From: a virus
Length of the DNA stretch: 23,232 nt
Reading direction: 5' to 3' (one strand)
IMG/VR virus record: IMGVR_UViG_3300037507_000724
Coordinates: 1 to 23,232 of that record
Part shown: positions 6,545 to 14,367 of the stretch, piece after piece
Layout of the letters: each line of letters starts with the position of its first letter
Position numbering within the stretch: position 1 is the first letter of the stretch
Translations under genes and position numbers: made by a program
The notes under the pieces: generated by a model
What the model was told of the DNA's origin: nothing
Seen by the model: the letters and a program-made list of their open reading frames with translations, nothing else
Databases searched by the model: none

Positions 6545-8914
6545 TCACCATGCGTCCATCCTGAGACCCTCGATAAGACGGTCACGGGATTTGCCGCCTC
6601 TGGCGGACGCAAGTTTTGGGAAGATCTGCCGCAGCGCCGGCACCAGCAGTCGTGGCGCCTTGACCGTCCGGTCGGTCGGTGGATCCATAAGCCAGCGGTC
6701 ATTCTTATCTAAATACCCCTCATCTCTGTACCAGGTTTGCAATGCTTCCCAGACGCGCTTTACGGATACTGTTGCACCTTCCTCATGGTGCAATCCAATG
6801 GCATCGCAGAACTCCCAGAGGTGACAACTTGCACGCCTGACATCCTCCATGGCCTGCCGACCTGAGCTGTAGTCGATGCCATATTCGATAGCCAAAGACA
6901 AGCCTTCTAGCAGCCAATTGAGAAACGCTGGGCATATCTGCTGCTGGATGAAGTCGGGGTCATCCTTTAACCGTGGATCCGCTTGAATGTGGCTTGATTC
7001 TGTAGGCGTTGCCATGAACGTCTTGCGGAACCTGAACACATGGAACCGGGTCTCGATGGCCACCTGATCACCGGACAGCGACGGGTCTTTGTTCAGGTTG
7101 AACACGAACAACGACGACGGCACAAACTGGGATTCCTGTACACCTTTGAGTTCGTAAGACAGCTCCTCGCCGCTAATTGCAGCCTTGAGTGACTGCAGGT
7201 TGTCGATATGTACAAACTGACTATTTTCGCTGGACCAGTTGACCGAGGCGCCACGCAGCGGGGCGATTGGAAACTTGCGGCCTTGGTCGTACTGGCGGAA
7301 GTCGGCCAGAGAGCAAGACGTGAAATTACGACTGCCGAGGGTGTCGCGCAAGGCAGTGCGGATGGTGTCTTTGCCGTTGCTGCCCTCACCAATCATGAGC
7401 ACTGCCCGAGGCCTGCCGCGTGTGGCTCGGTATTTGGTCAGGTCAAGGCCGCTGCCAAGGATGCGCTGCAGCGTGTCACGGTCACCGGGTTCGACAGCTT
7501 CTAGTAGCCGCCATAGGTGCTGGGGGTTGGCTTCCGGGTCGTAGGCGTAAGCGGTGACGTAGGTGAAGGCAGTGTCTGGATCGTGTGACGTGAATGCGTA
7601 ATTGAGTTTGCGGCCTGCCCATGACCACGACACCACGCCATTGGCGCAGTTGATCGCATTGGCCGGGTTGACTGGCACAGGGTCCAGCAGCCGCCGCATC
7701 CATGCGAGGGCTTCATCGACGTATTTAGGGCGCTTCCACGGGTAGCAGCGCTCGCCGTTGCGGGCATCGACAACATGCATCTGCGATAGCAGTGCAGCGA
7801 TACTGGGCGCTAGCTCCTCGTCGGTAATCGGCTTGTAATGGGTGCCGCACCAGCAATGCAGCACGCCATCAACGCAGATCCACCGTGGCGACTGCGCTTG
7901 GAACACATGGCGCACCACCAGATCGAGCCATTCGGTGTCGGTTTTGTTGTAGAGCTGCAGGTTGATCACCTCAGGCTCTACTGCTGTGGTCTCACGGCTG
8001 CGCCTGCTGCGTGGTGCTGGCACGGCAGGCTTCCAGCCGTGATGCCGCGCCCAGTACCAAAACGTGCCAGCACTAATTTGATCACCACCAGAGCCGGCAA
8101 TCTGCTGCAGACCATGCCACTCGGGGCTGTGCTGCTGCATTAGGGCAATGGCCTGGTCGGAGTCACCGCAGGCTTTGATCAGCCCCCAGAAAATGTTGCG
8201 GTAGATGTGGTAGGTGCCGGTGCCGGGCTGGCGCTGCGGGATAAACGCAAGCGCCTCGCGTACCTCGTCAATGCTGCGCTCGATCGGTTCGGCGTAGGAC
8301 TGAGCCGGCCGCTCGTGTTGGTAATAGGTCTCTGACGGCAGGGCGGCCTCAATGTCAGCCACGCTGTAACGGTGCCCTGCATGGGACACCATCTGACACA
8401 TTTCGCCTAGCTCACCATCGGCACCGGCGTGGAAGGTGCCTGGTAGCCGCATGACACGGGCTGGATTCTTGATGCTGCGGTCGGCATCGGCGTAATCAAG
8501 CAGCCGGGTCTGCAGCAGACGCCAGTGCTCAATGGTGATCGGCTCAGACAGAACCCAGTAGTTGTGGATCGACTTGCCGCCGGTTGACACCTGCATGGTC
8601 GGCTCGGGCAGCCGCAGTTCTTGCCATGCGGTGAGCTGCCAGTCGGTTGGTCTGTCGTCCCATTCGCAGAAAAACGCACGGCAGGTGGTGATGTCGGCGT
8701 CCTTGTCGCCTCCGTCGTTGATGACGACATAAACGCCGCGGCCTTCGCGCTGCCACTCGTTGATGCGGATGCGCGAGAAGCCGCCTTTGCGGCCTGCATC
8801 GCCTGCTTTTTTGGGATTCTCAGCGTGGTAGAACGCCCGCAGGCGTATCTCACCAGCAGGCTTGCCCAAGGCATGGACAAACTGCCTGCCCAGCTCAAAG
8901 TCAATGTCCTTCAT
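6545..8914 (-). CDS. Primase-helicase (RepB-type primase plus SF3 helicase)
   Basis: A 789-aa replication initiator-type protein. The N-terminal AEP-like primase domain carries CEWDD (83-87), TGGKSIHNYW (111-120) and RLPGTFHA (156-163), matching RepB-type primases. The C-terminal half is an SF3/D5-type helicase with Walker A GEGSNGKDT (509-517), a Walker B region VNWSSEN (558-564) and a motif C segment SLFVFNLNKDP near residue 610. The fusion would unwind and prime phage DNA, probably at the adjacent iteron array, as in P4-alpha-like systems. It overlaps the 57-aa RHH gene by ATGA. Two iteron copies, one exact and one partial, lie inside its 3' end, so origin and gene have co-evolved or overlap. 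Confidence 0.9.
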   Translation of the reverse strand: MKDIDFELGRQFVHALGKPAGEIRLRAFYHAENPKKAGDAGRKGGFSRIRINEWQREGRGVYVVINDGGDKDADITTCRAFFCEWDDRPTDWQLTAWQELRLPEPTMQVSTGGKSIHNYWVLSEPITIEHWRLLQTRLLDYADADRSIKNPARVMRLPGTFHAGADGELGEMCQMVSHAGHRYSVADIEAALPSETYYQHERPAQSYAEPIERSIDEVREALAFIPQRQPGTGTYHIYRNIFWGLIKACGDSDQAIALMQQHSPEWHGLQQIAGSGGDQISAGTFWYWARHHGWKPAVPAPRSRRSRETTAVEPEVINLQLYNKTDTEWLDLVVRHVFQAQSPRWICVDGVLHCWCGTHYKPITDEELAPSIAALLSQMHVVDARNGERCYPWKRPKYVDEALAWMRRLLDPVPVNPANAINCANGVVSWSWAGRKLNYAFTSHDPDTAFTYVTAYAYDPEANPQHLWRLLEAVEPGDRDTLQRILGSGLDLTKYRATRGRPRAVLMIGEGSNGKDTIRTALRDTLGSRNFTSCSLADFRQYDQGRKFPIAPLRGASVNWSSENSQFVHIDNLQSLKAAISGEELSYELKGVQESQFVPSSLFVFNLNKDPSLSGDQVAIETRFHVFRFRKTFMATPTESSHIQADPRLKDDPDFIQQQICPAFLNWLLEGLSLAIEYGIDYSSGRQAMEDVRRASCHLWEFCDAIGLHHEEGATVSVKRVWEALQTWYRDEGYLDKNDRWLMDPPTDRTVKAPRLLVPALRQIFPKLASARGGKSRDRLIEGLRMDAW

Positions 8915-9084
8915 GACTCACGACGCCCAGTGGCGGGCAGCAGACCACGGCTGTGCAGGTCCATGGACTGCTGCAGCAACAACCTGATGGCGGTACCACG
9001 GGACATGCGGTCACCACGCCAGGCATCCAGCCATTGCAACTGGTCTGGGCTGAGGCGCACTGGTGTTGGATGGGCTAATCGCAT
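8911..9084 (-). CDS. Small CopG-like RHH protein, 57 aa
   Basis: The frame runs from ATG 9084 to TGA 8911 and overlaps the primase start as ATGA. The sequence TPVRLSPDQLQWLDAWR (residues 7-23) then MSRGTAIRLLLQQSM (27-41) is the ribbon-helix-helix pattern of CopG-like repressors: beta strand, amphipathic helix, and an S-R-x-x-A-I-R second helix. It is the first gene of the leftward operon, starting 18 nt from a dyad-containing divergent promoter region (9102-9135), so autoregulation through that dyad is likely. It could also regulate the rightward operon or control copy number by binding the origin. Confidence 0.7.
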   Translation of the reverse strand: MRLAHPTPVRLSPDQLQWLDAWRGDRMSRGTAIRLLLQQSMDLHSRGLLPATGRRES

Positions 9085-9101
9085 CTGCGGCGGCTGGGTG
9101 C

Positions 9102-9135
9102 TTGCACACTGTAGCCGGGGCTGCTACGCTTGCAA
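9102..9135. promoter_or_regulatory. Divergent promoter/operator region with imperfect dyad
   Basis: Left half TTGCACACTGTAGC and right half GCTGCTACGCTTGCAA form an imperfect inverted repeat (TTGCA...GTAGC against its complement). Each half also supplies a weak -35 (TTGCAC on plus, TTGCAA on minus), with -10-like TACGCT (plus, 17-bp spacer) and TACAGT (minus, 16-bp spacer). It sits between the leftward RHH/primase operon and the rightward HNH/helicase operon. Repression by the 57-aa RHH protein is inferred. Confidence 0.45.
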
Positions 9136-9155
9136 GGCCACACGCCAACGGGAGC

Positions 9156-9560
9156 ATGGATCAAGACCACGGATCAATGGTGTGCCGAAAATGCGGTAGC
9201 ACCAGCATTGAAGTTTGGGAAACGCCTGAGCTGACCCATTACGGCAAGTTCATTTGCGTTGATTGCGATTGCTTTAATGGCTGGGCACCAAAACCACAAG
9301 AAAACAAAAACGATCGCCCAAAGCGCAATAAAAAATTGCATGACAAGTATGGGAAAGATTTCTGCCAGTTGTGCTTGCGCGAGCCTGACAGGCCAGGATC
9401 ACTACCTAATGAGTCAGTGCTGGAAGCTCATCACGTCATTTCTTTGAAAGAAGGCGGCAGTGATGAGCCCGAAAATCTTTGGACTGTTTGCACTGATTGC
9501 CACAAGCTGATTCATGCTCGCAGGCTTGAATTGAGCAAATACCTCTTTGAGGGTGAATGA
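9156..9560 (+). CDS. HNH endonuclease with N-terminal zinc ribbon
   Basis: A 134-aa protein. The N-terminus has Cys pairs (CRKC near residue 10, CVDCDC near 34) forming a small zinc ribbon. The C-terminal HNH domain has CQLC, EAHHVISLKEGG, then NLWTVCTDCHKLIH, giving the His-Asn-His core and two structural Cys pairs. Start ATG 9156 follows GGGAG by one base, which is close; ATG 9177 (MVCRKC) is an alternative. The gene and the next one are visibly more AT-rich than their neighbours, suggesting a mobile or recently acquired nuclease. It may be a homing-type enzyme or act in DNA processing. Confidence 0.85.
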   Translation: MDQDHGSMVCRKCGSTSIEVWETPELTHYGKFICVDCDCFNGWAPKPQENKNDRPKRNKKLHDKYGKDFCQLCLREPDRPGSLPNESVLEAHHVISLKEGGSDEPENLWTVCTDCHKLIHARRLELSKYLFEGE

Positions 9561-9763
9561 CCGTTATGGACCCAACAACTGCATTTGATCATCGGCTACA
9601 GCACGTCCCTTATAAATGGAAAAGCCCAATTTCCGAGGTCGTAGACACGTTTGAAACAGTACAAATTGGGCTTAAAAGCATCGGCATTGAAGATCCTTTT
9701 GTGTTGATTGAAGCCGTAAGGCTTGTTTTTGATCGCTATGACAAAGCAAACCCTGAAGAATGA
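9557..9763 (+). CDS. Hypothetical protein, 68 aa
   Basis: Overlaps the HNH stop as ATGA and the helicase-methyltransferase start as ATGA. A second start at 9566 (MDPTTAF) would give 65 aa. The protein looks globular and acidic, with a helical C-terminal half (VLIEAVRLVFDRYDKAN). No motif is recognised. Base composition is AT-rich like the HNH gene, so the two may have arrived together. Confidence 0.6.
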   Translation: MTVMDPTTAFDHRLQHVPYKWKSPISEVVDTFETVQIGLKSIGIEDPFVLIEAVRLVFDRYDKANPEE

Positions 9764-12018
9764 CCTACTCCGACTTCCTAGCCTCCAAATCAACCGCCTG
9801 CCCTGCTGCTGGGTTTGATCCGCAGCAGTTCACCGCGCCGCTGTTCCCTTTTCAGCGGGACATCGTGACCATGGCCTGCCGCGTTGGCAGGTTCTGTATC
9901 TGGGCCGACTGCGGCATGGGCAAAACCGCCATGCAGCTCGAATGGGCGCATCAGGTGCATCGGCACACAGGCGGCAACGTGCTGGTGTTAGCACCACTAG
10001 CCGTGGCGCATCAGACCGTCCGCGAGGGCAGCAAGTTCGGCATCCCGTGCGCGTTTGCTGCAACGCAAGGCGAGGTCAAGCCAGGCATCACGGTCACCAA
10101 CTATGAGAAGCTCGGCCACTTCGAGCCGACCGCCTTCGATGGCGTGGTGCTCGATGAGAGCAGCATCCTCAAGGCGTACACCGGCAAGATCCGCAACCAG
10201 ATCATCGAGTCGTTCGCGCAGACACCATTTCGTCTGGCTTGCTCAGCCACGCCAGCGCCCAACGACCACATGGAGCTGGGCAACCATGCCGAGTTCATCG
10301 GCGTGATGACCAGGACCGAGATGCTGGCCATGTTCTTCGTCCATGACGGCGGCGACACCAGTAAATGGCGGCTCAAGGGGCACGCACAGTCCAAGTTCTG
10401 GGAGTGGGTCTGCAGCTGGGCCGTCACCATCCGCAAGCCGTCAGATCTGGGCTACGACGATGGCAGCTTCATCCTGCCCGAGTTATCCATTCAAGATTGC
10501 ACTGTCGAGACACCACGGGAGGCCATGGCGGACGACGCTGGCCAGATGGCGCTGTTCGCCATGGAAGCCCGCACCCTGAGCGATCAGCGGCATGTGCGCA
10601 AGGCATCGCTGCAGATGCGCGTTGATGCAGCCGCTGCATTGGCCAACGACAGCACCGAGCAATGGCTGGTCTGGTGTGATCTCAACGATGAATCCAAGGC
10701 GCTCACTGCTGCTATCGATGGCGCGGTTGAGGTGTCAGGCAGTGACAGTGACGACCATAAGCGCCGTGCCGCGATCGACTTTCAAGATGGCAAGATTCGG
10801 GTGCTGGTGAGCAAGCCCAGCATTTTCGGCTTTGGCCTCAACTTTCAGGGCTGCCACAATGTCGCATTCGTTGGCTTGTCGCACAGCTACGAGGCGTTCT
10901 ATCAAGCGATCCGCCGGTGCTGGCGATTCGGGCAGCAACACCCGGTCAATGCGCACATCATCTACGACGTAGCCGAGGGCCGCGTGATCGAGAACATCCG
11001 CCGCAAGGAAGCGGACAGCATCGCAATGGCTGAGTCAATGGTCACCATCATGAAGCAAACCACCATGGAACAACTCAAAAAGATCCAGCGTCAGGTTGCG
11101 CCGCACATCACCGAGCGCCAGTCAGGCGACAACTGGGATCTGTACATGGGCGACTGTGTTGAGAGCATTAAGCAGATTGACTCAAACAGCATCCACTACA
11201 GCATCTTTAGCCCGCCGTTTGCGTCGCTGTACACCTATTCCAACAGCGACCGCGACATGGGCAACAGCCGCAACGACCAGGAGTTCTTCGATCACTTCGT
11301 CTACCTGGCCAAGGAGCTGCATCGCGTGCTGATGCCCGGCCGGCTGATCAGCTTCCACTGCATGAATTTGCCCAGCAGCAAAGAGCGCGACGGCTTCATC
11401 GGCGTGAAGGATTTTCGCGGTGACATGCTGCGCATCTTTCAAGCTGCTGGCTTTGTCTTCCATTCAGAGGTCTGCATCTGGAAGGACCCCGTCACCGCCA
11501 TGCAGCGCACTAAGGCGATCGGCCTGCTGCACAAGCAGATCCGTAAGGACTCAGCCCTAAGCCGTCAGGGCATCCCTGACTATCTGGTCACGGTGCGCAA
11601 GTTGGGCGACAACCCCGAACCATGCGCTGGCCCGTTCACTGAGTTCGCTGGCGAGAACCCACCAGCCAAGACAGGCGACGCCATCAAGGACAGCATCAAC
11701 ATCTGGCAGCGCTACGCCAGCCCGGTGTGGATGGACATCAACCCATCCGACACGCTGCAATACCGCAGCGCCCGCGCCAATGACGACGAGAGGCACATCT
11801 GCCCGCTGCAGCTTGAGGTGATCCGTCGGGGGATGCAGCTATGGAGCAACCCAGGCGATCTGGTGCTCAGCCCATTCGCTGGCATCGGCAGCGAGGGCTA
11901 CGTCAGCTTGCAGATGGGCCGCCGGTTCGTCGGCTTTGAGCTGAAGCCCAGCTACTTCAACTGCGCGGTTAAAAACCTGCAGTCAGTTGAGTCGCACAAG
12001 CAGGGAGAGCTGGTGTGA
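9760..12018 (+). CDS. SNF2-type helicase fused to DNA amino-methyltransferase
   Basis: A 752-aa two-domain protein. Residues 1 to about 440 form an SF2 ATPase: ADCGMGKT (49-56), motif II LDESS (131-135), SATPAPN (162-168) and a motif VI region RRCWRFGQQ with GFGLNFQGC before it. Residues about 450-752 form a beta-class amino-methyltransferase, with catalytic motif IV SPPF (484-487) preceding the SAM-binding motif SPFAGIGSEGY (704-714) and GFELKPSYF. SPP(Y/F) is common in N4-cytosine enzymes, but N6-adenine cannot be excluded. It is ATGA-linked to its neighbours, including a second helicase and a VRR nuclease. Likely roles are protection from host restriction or modification coupled to replication. 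Confidence 0.88.
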   Translation: MTYSDFLASKSTACPAAGFDPQQFTAPLFPFQRDIVTMACRVGRFCIWADCGMGKTAMQLEWAHQVHRHTGGNVLVLAPLAVAHQTVREGSKFGIPCAFAATQGEVKPGITVTNYEKLGHFEPTAFDGVVLDESSILKAYTGKIRNQIIESFAQTPFRLACSATPAPNDHMELGNHAEFIGVMTRTEMLAMFFVHDGGDTSKWRLKGHAQSKFWEWVCSWAVTIRKPSDLGYDDGSFILPELSIQDCTVETPREAMADDAGQMALFAMEARTLSDQRHVRKASLQMRVDAAAALANDSTEQWLVWCDLNDESKALTAAIDGAVEVSGSDSDDHKRRAAIDFQDGKIRVLVSKPSIFGFGLNFQGCHNVAFVGLSHSYEAFYQAIRRCWRFGQQHPVNAHIIYDVAEGRVIENIRRKEADSIAMAESMVTIMKQTTMEQLKKIQRQVAPHITERQSGDNWDLYMGDCVESIKQIDSNSIHYSIFSPPFASLYTYSNSDRDMGNSRNDQEFFDHFVYLAKELHRVLMPGRLISFHCMNLPSSKERDGFIGVKDFRGDMLRIFQAAGFVFHSEVCIWKDPVTAMQRTKAIGLLHKQIRKDSALSRQGIPDYLVTVRKLGDNPEPCAGPFTEFAGENPPAKTGDAIKDSINIWQRYASPVWMDINPSDTLQYRSARANDDERHICPLQLEVIRRGMQLWSNPGDLVLSPFAGIGSEGYVSLQMGRRFVGFELKPSYFNCAVKNLQSVESHKQGELV

Positions 12019-13370
12019 ACCTCCGCCCCTACCAGCAACAACTCATTACCGACATCCGCCTGCAGTACCAACTCGGCAAGCGCACGGTGCTAGCAGTCCT
12101 GCCAACCGGCGGCGGCAAAACGGTGTGCTTTAGCTACATCGCCCAAGCTGCCGCCAAAAAGGGCAACCGCGTCTGCATCCTGGTGCATAGGGCTGAACTG
12201 CTAGACCAGGCCAGCCGAGCGCTCACCAGCATGGGCGTCAGTCATGGCCGCATTGCTGCAGGCCGCAGCATGGACCTAAGCCATGCGGTGCAGGTTGCCA
12301 GCGTCCAGACCCTTGCCCGCAGGCTGCACAAACTGCCGGGAGAGTTCTTTCAGCTCCTGGTGGTGGATGAAGCGCACCACACCAATGCTGGCCAGTGGGC
12401 ATCGGTTATTCGCCATTTCCAAACAGCGCACGTTTTAGGAGTTACAGCGACCCCGGTACGAGGCGACGGACGCGGGCTTGGCGACCACTATGAGGCCATT
12501 GTCCAGGGACCCAGCGCTGCTTGGCTGACCGATAACGGCTACCTCGCTAGCGCCCGTGTCCTAGCACCGCCGGGGTTCAATGCCACCGGGCTGCGTAAGC
12601 GCATGGGTGACTTTGACACCAAGGAGGCCGAGCAGCGTGTCGGCACCATCATGGGCGACTGCTGCAGTCACTACCGCAAGCATCTAGCAGGCCAGACCGC
12701 TATTGCGTTCTGCTGCTCGGTGGCGCATGCCGAGGCGGTTGCACGCTTATTCATGAGTCAGGGGATTGCAGCTGCCAGCATTGACGGCACCATGACCACT
12801 GACCAGCGCAGCGACCTGTTAACAGCACTCGGGACTGGTCGCATCAAGGTGCTTACATCGTGCTCACTTATTGGTGAGGGTGTGGACGTGCCCAGCGTCG
12901 GCGGGTGCATTCTGCTTAGGCCAACGCAGTCAGTCGGCCTGCACTTGCAGATGATCGGCCGGTGCCTGAGGCCATCTGCAGGCAAGACCGCCGTTGTGCT
13001 GGACCACGTTGGCAACACGCTCAGGCTGGGGCATCACCTCGAAGAACGCGACTGGACGCTGGACGGTGCCGTCAAGCGGGATAGCGACCGCCCTCCAAGC
13101 GTCAAGGTATGCCCCGTGTGCTTTGCCACCAGCATGAGCGCCACGCAGGTCTGCCCTGACTGCGGGCATGTGTTCGCACCGCAGGAGACTAGGGAGCTAA
13201 AGGTAGTTGAGGGCGAGCTGCAAGAGCTGACCACCCGCGAGCGCAAACGCGAGCAGGGCAGCGCTCAGTCCCTCGAAGACCTACGCAAACTGGCGCAGCA
13301 ACGCGGCTACAAACGCGGATGGGCAGAGCGCGTCTACCAGGCTAGGTTGGCCAAGCGGCATGGGCTATGA
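12015..13370 (+). CDS. SF2 DEAH-box helicase with C-terminal zinc ribbon
   Basis: A 451-aa helicase of the RAD25/type III restriction-like SF2 group. Motif I PTGGGKT (30-36), motif II DEAH (117-120), motif III TATP (143-146), and motif VI QMIGRCLRP in the second RecA domain are all present. After the helicase core, CPVC and CPDCGH form a zinc ribbon, then a charged helical tail. The start is GTG 12015, overlapping the upstream stop as GTGA. With the next gene (VRR-NUC) it forms a helicase-nuclease pair often seen in phage replication and recombination loci. It would act as a DNA translocase or branched-DNA unwinder. Confidence 0.9.
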   Translation: MNLRPYQQQLITDIRLQYQLGKRTVLAVLPTGGGKTVCFSYIAQAAAKKGNRVCILVHRAELLDQASRALTSMGVSHGRIAAGRSMDLSHAVQVASVQTLARRLHKLPGEFFQLLVVDEAHHTNAGQWASVIRHFQTAHVLGVTATPVRGDGRGLGDHYEAIVQGPSAAWLTDNGYLASARVLAPPGFNATGLRKRMGDFDTKEAEQRVGTIMGDCCSHYRKHLAGQTAIAFCCSVAHAEAVARLFMSQGIAAASIDGTMTTDQRSDLLTALGTGRIKVLTSCSLIGEGVDVPSVGGCILLRPTQSVGLHLQMIGRCLRPSAGKTAVVLDHVGNTLRLGHHLEERDWTLDGAVKRDSDRPPSVKVCPVCFATSMSATQVCPDCGHVFAPQETRELKVVEGELQELTTRERKREQGSAQSLEDLRKLAQQRGYKRGWAERVYQARLAKRHGL

Positions 13371-13718
13371 GTGAGCGAGCAGCGCATCCAGCAGGAGATC
13401 CGGCTGGCCATCAGCCACGGTGATACCAAAGTCTTCCGCAACAACACCGGCACCCTTAAGGATGCCAACGGACGCCCGGTGCAGTTCGGCCTGTGCAAGG
13501 GCAGTGCTGACCTGATCGGCTGGCGGACAGTCACGGTCACGCCCGACATGGTCGGCACCCAGGTGGCTGTGTTCCTATCCATCGAGGTCAAAACCCCAAC
13601 CGGCCGGCTCAGGCCAGAGCAGCAGCAGTGGCTGAATGCGGTGCAGGCTGCTGGCGGCATTGCTGGCGTGGCACGCAGCGTTGAGGATGCGTTACGGATT
13701 GTGACTGAGCACGCTTGA
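13371..13718 (+). CDS. VRR-NUC domain nuclease, 115 aa
   Basis: A single-domain PD-(D/E)XK nuclease of the VRR-NUC family. Visible motifs are GSADLIGW (44-51, catalytic Asp47), IEVKTPTGRL (71-80, Glu72 and Lys74) and PEQQQWL with the conserved Gln after it. Length fits stand-alone phage VRR-NUC proteins, which cut branched or junction DNA. Start is GTG 13371, immediately after the helicase stop. The last codons overlap the -35 box of the promoter at 13715. It probably partners with the upstream helicase; a restriction role with the helicase-methyltransferase is possible but unproven. Confidence 0.9.
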   Translation: MSEQRIQQEIRLAISHGDTKVFRNNTGTLKDANGRPVQFGLCKGSADLIGWRTVTVTPDMVGTQVAVFLSIEVKTPTGRLRPEQQQWLNAVQAAGGIAGVARSVEDALRIVTEHA

Positions 13719-13742
13719 CCACGGCAGACCATGGTGTAGGAT
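13715..13742 (+). promoter_or_regulatory. Promoter for the recombination/sigma operon
   Basis: TTGACC (13715-13720), a 16-bp spacer, TAGGAT (13737-13742). The -35 and 10 of 16 spacer bases match the promoter at 3061-3088, including ACGGC right after the -35 and GGTG right before the -10. Transcription would start near 13750, ahead of the 66-aa gene at 13769. Confidence 0.55.
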
Positions 13743-13768
13743 ATGGGGGTCCCAAACGGATTTCACCC

Positions 13769-13969
13769 ATGACCCGCACACCTCTCGCCATGCTCCCCTC
13801 CAGCGCCACCAACATGGCCGTGCGCTGCCAGTCGGCTTGCATCGCATCCGTCGGGTCAGACATGGAGGCGTGGGACCGCTGGAGTGCCAGCCTTGACCGC
13901 TGGATGTCGCATCCTCAATTCGATATGGCGGAGTTCAGCCGCCTATGTCGGGTCTACGGGCTCGACTGA
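13769..13969 (+). CDS. Hypothetical protein, 66 aa
   Basis: Starts at ATG 13769 (MTRTPLAMLPSSATN), just downstream of the predicted promoter; the frame is also open upstream, but that part would overlap the promoter. The C-terminal half is Trp-rich and helical (DMEAWDRWSASLDRWMSH). No known domain is recognised. It is the first cistron of the operon that carries exonuclease, annealase and SSB, a common place for small regulators or host-takeover proteins. Confidence 0.5.
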   Translation: MTRTPLAMLPSSATNMAVRCQSACIASVGSDMEAWDRWSASLDRWMSHPQFDMAEFSRLCRVYGLD

Positions 13970-13996
13970 GTCCATCATTCCACCCGCGTTAACACC

Positions 13997-14176
13997 ATGA
14001 CAACCACACTGACCCTGATCCTTGTCCTGTTGCTGCTGCCGTTGCTGCTGCTGCTATGGGCAACGGAGTCAACCGAGCAACGCGCCAAGCGGCTGCGTGG
14101 CTATGGCTGGTCGCAGCGCCGCATTGCGGAGCATATGCACATCAGCCGTTACCGCGTCCGCCTAGCACTGGCTTAA
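13997..14176 (+). CDS. Small protein: membrane anchor plus helix-turn-helix, 59 aa
   Basis: From ATG 13997 to TAA 14174-14176. Residues 3-21 are almost entirely Leu/Ile/Val with one Pro, a clear transmembrane helix. After WATESTEQ comes a basic segment KRLRGYGWSQRRIAEHMHIS (31-50) then RYRVRLALA, which reads as a helix-turn-helix of the kind in small phage regulators (GWSQRRIAEHMHISRYRVR). The combination suggests a membrane-tethered DNA-binding protein. Translation stops 2 nt before the next ATG. No Shine-Dalgarno is obvious. The Leu-codon repeat (CTGCTGCTG) raises some chance of low-complexity artefact, but the HTH half argues for coding. Confidence 0.55.
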   Translation: MTTTLTLILVLLLLPLLLLLWATESTEQRAKRLRGYGWSQRRIAEHMHISRYRVRLALA

Positions 14177-14178
14177 CC

Positions 14179-14367
14179 ATGACATCAGACGACTTCTGGA
14201 CATTCCAGACCGCCAAGCAGCACGGCGGCGGGTTCATCTCCCGCCTTGCCGATGCAGGGTTGGTGGCTGACCCCAATAACCGGCAGACCCTGCTGCAGGC
14301 ATTCCCCCAACTGCAGCATTGCTTTGGACCCCAGACCTTGATCCACCGACAACTGAGGCAGAAATGA
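14179..14367 (+). CDS. Hypothetical protein, 62 aa
   Basis: Starts at ATG 14179 (MTSDDFWTFQTAKQHGGGFI) and ends by overlapping the exonuclease start as ATGA (14364-14367). It contains SRLADAGLVADPNNRQTLL, a segment I associate with small phage proteins next to recombination genes, without a known function. Compact, soluble, one Cys. It contains the GAGG ribosome site for the exonuclease in its 3' end, so coupling is likely. Confidence 0.65.
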   Translation: MTSDDFWTFQTAKQHGGGFISRLADAGLVADPNNRQTLLQAFPQLQHCFGPQTLIHRQLRQK

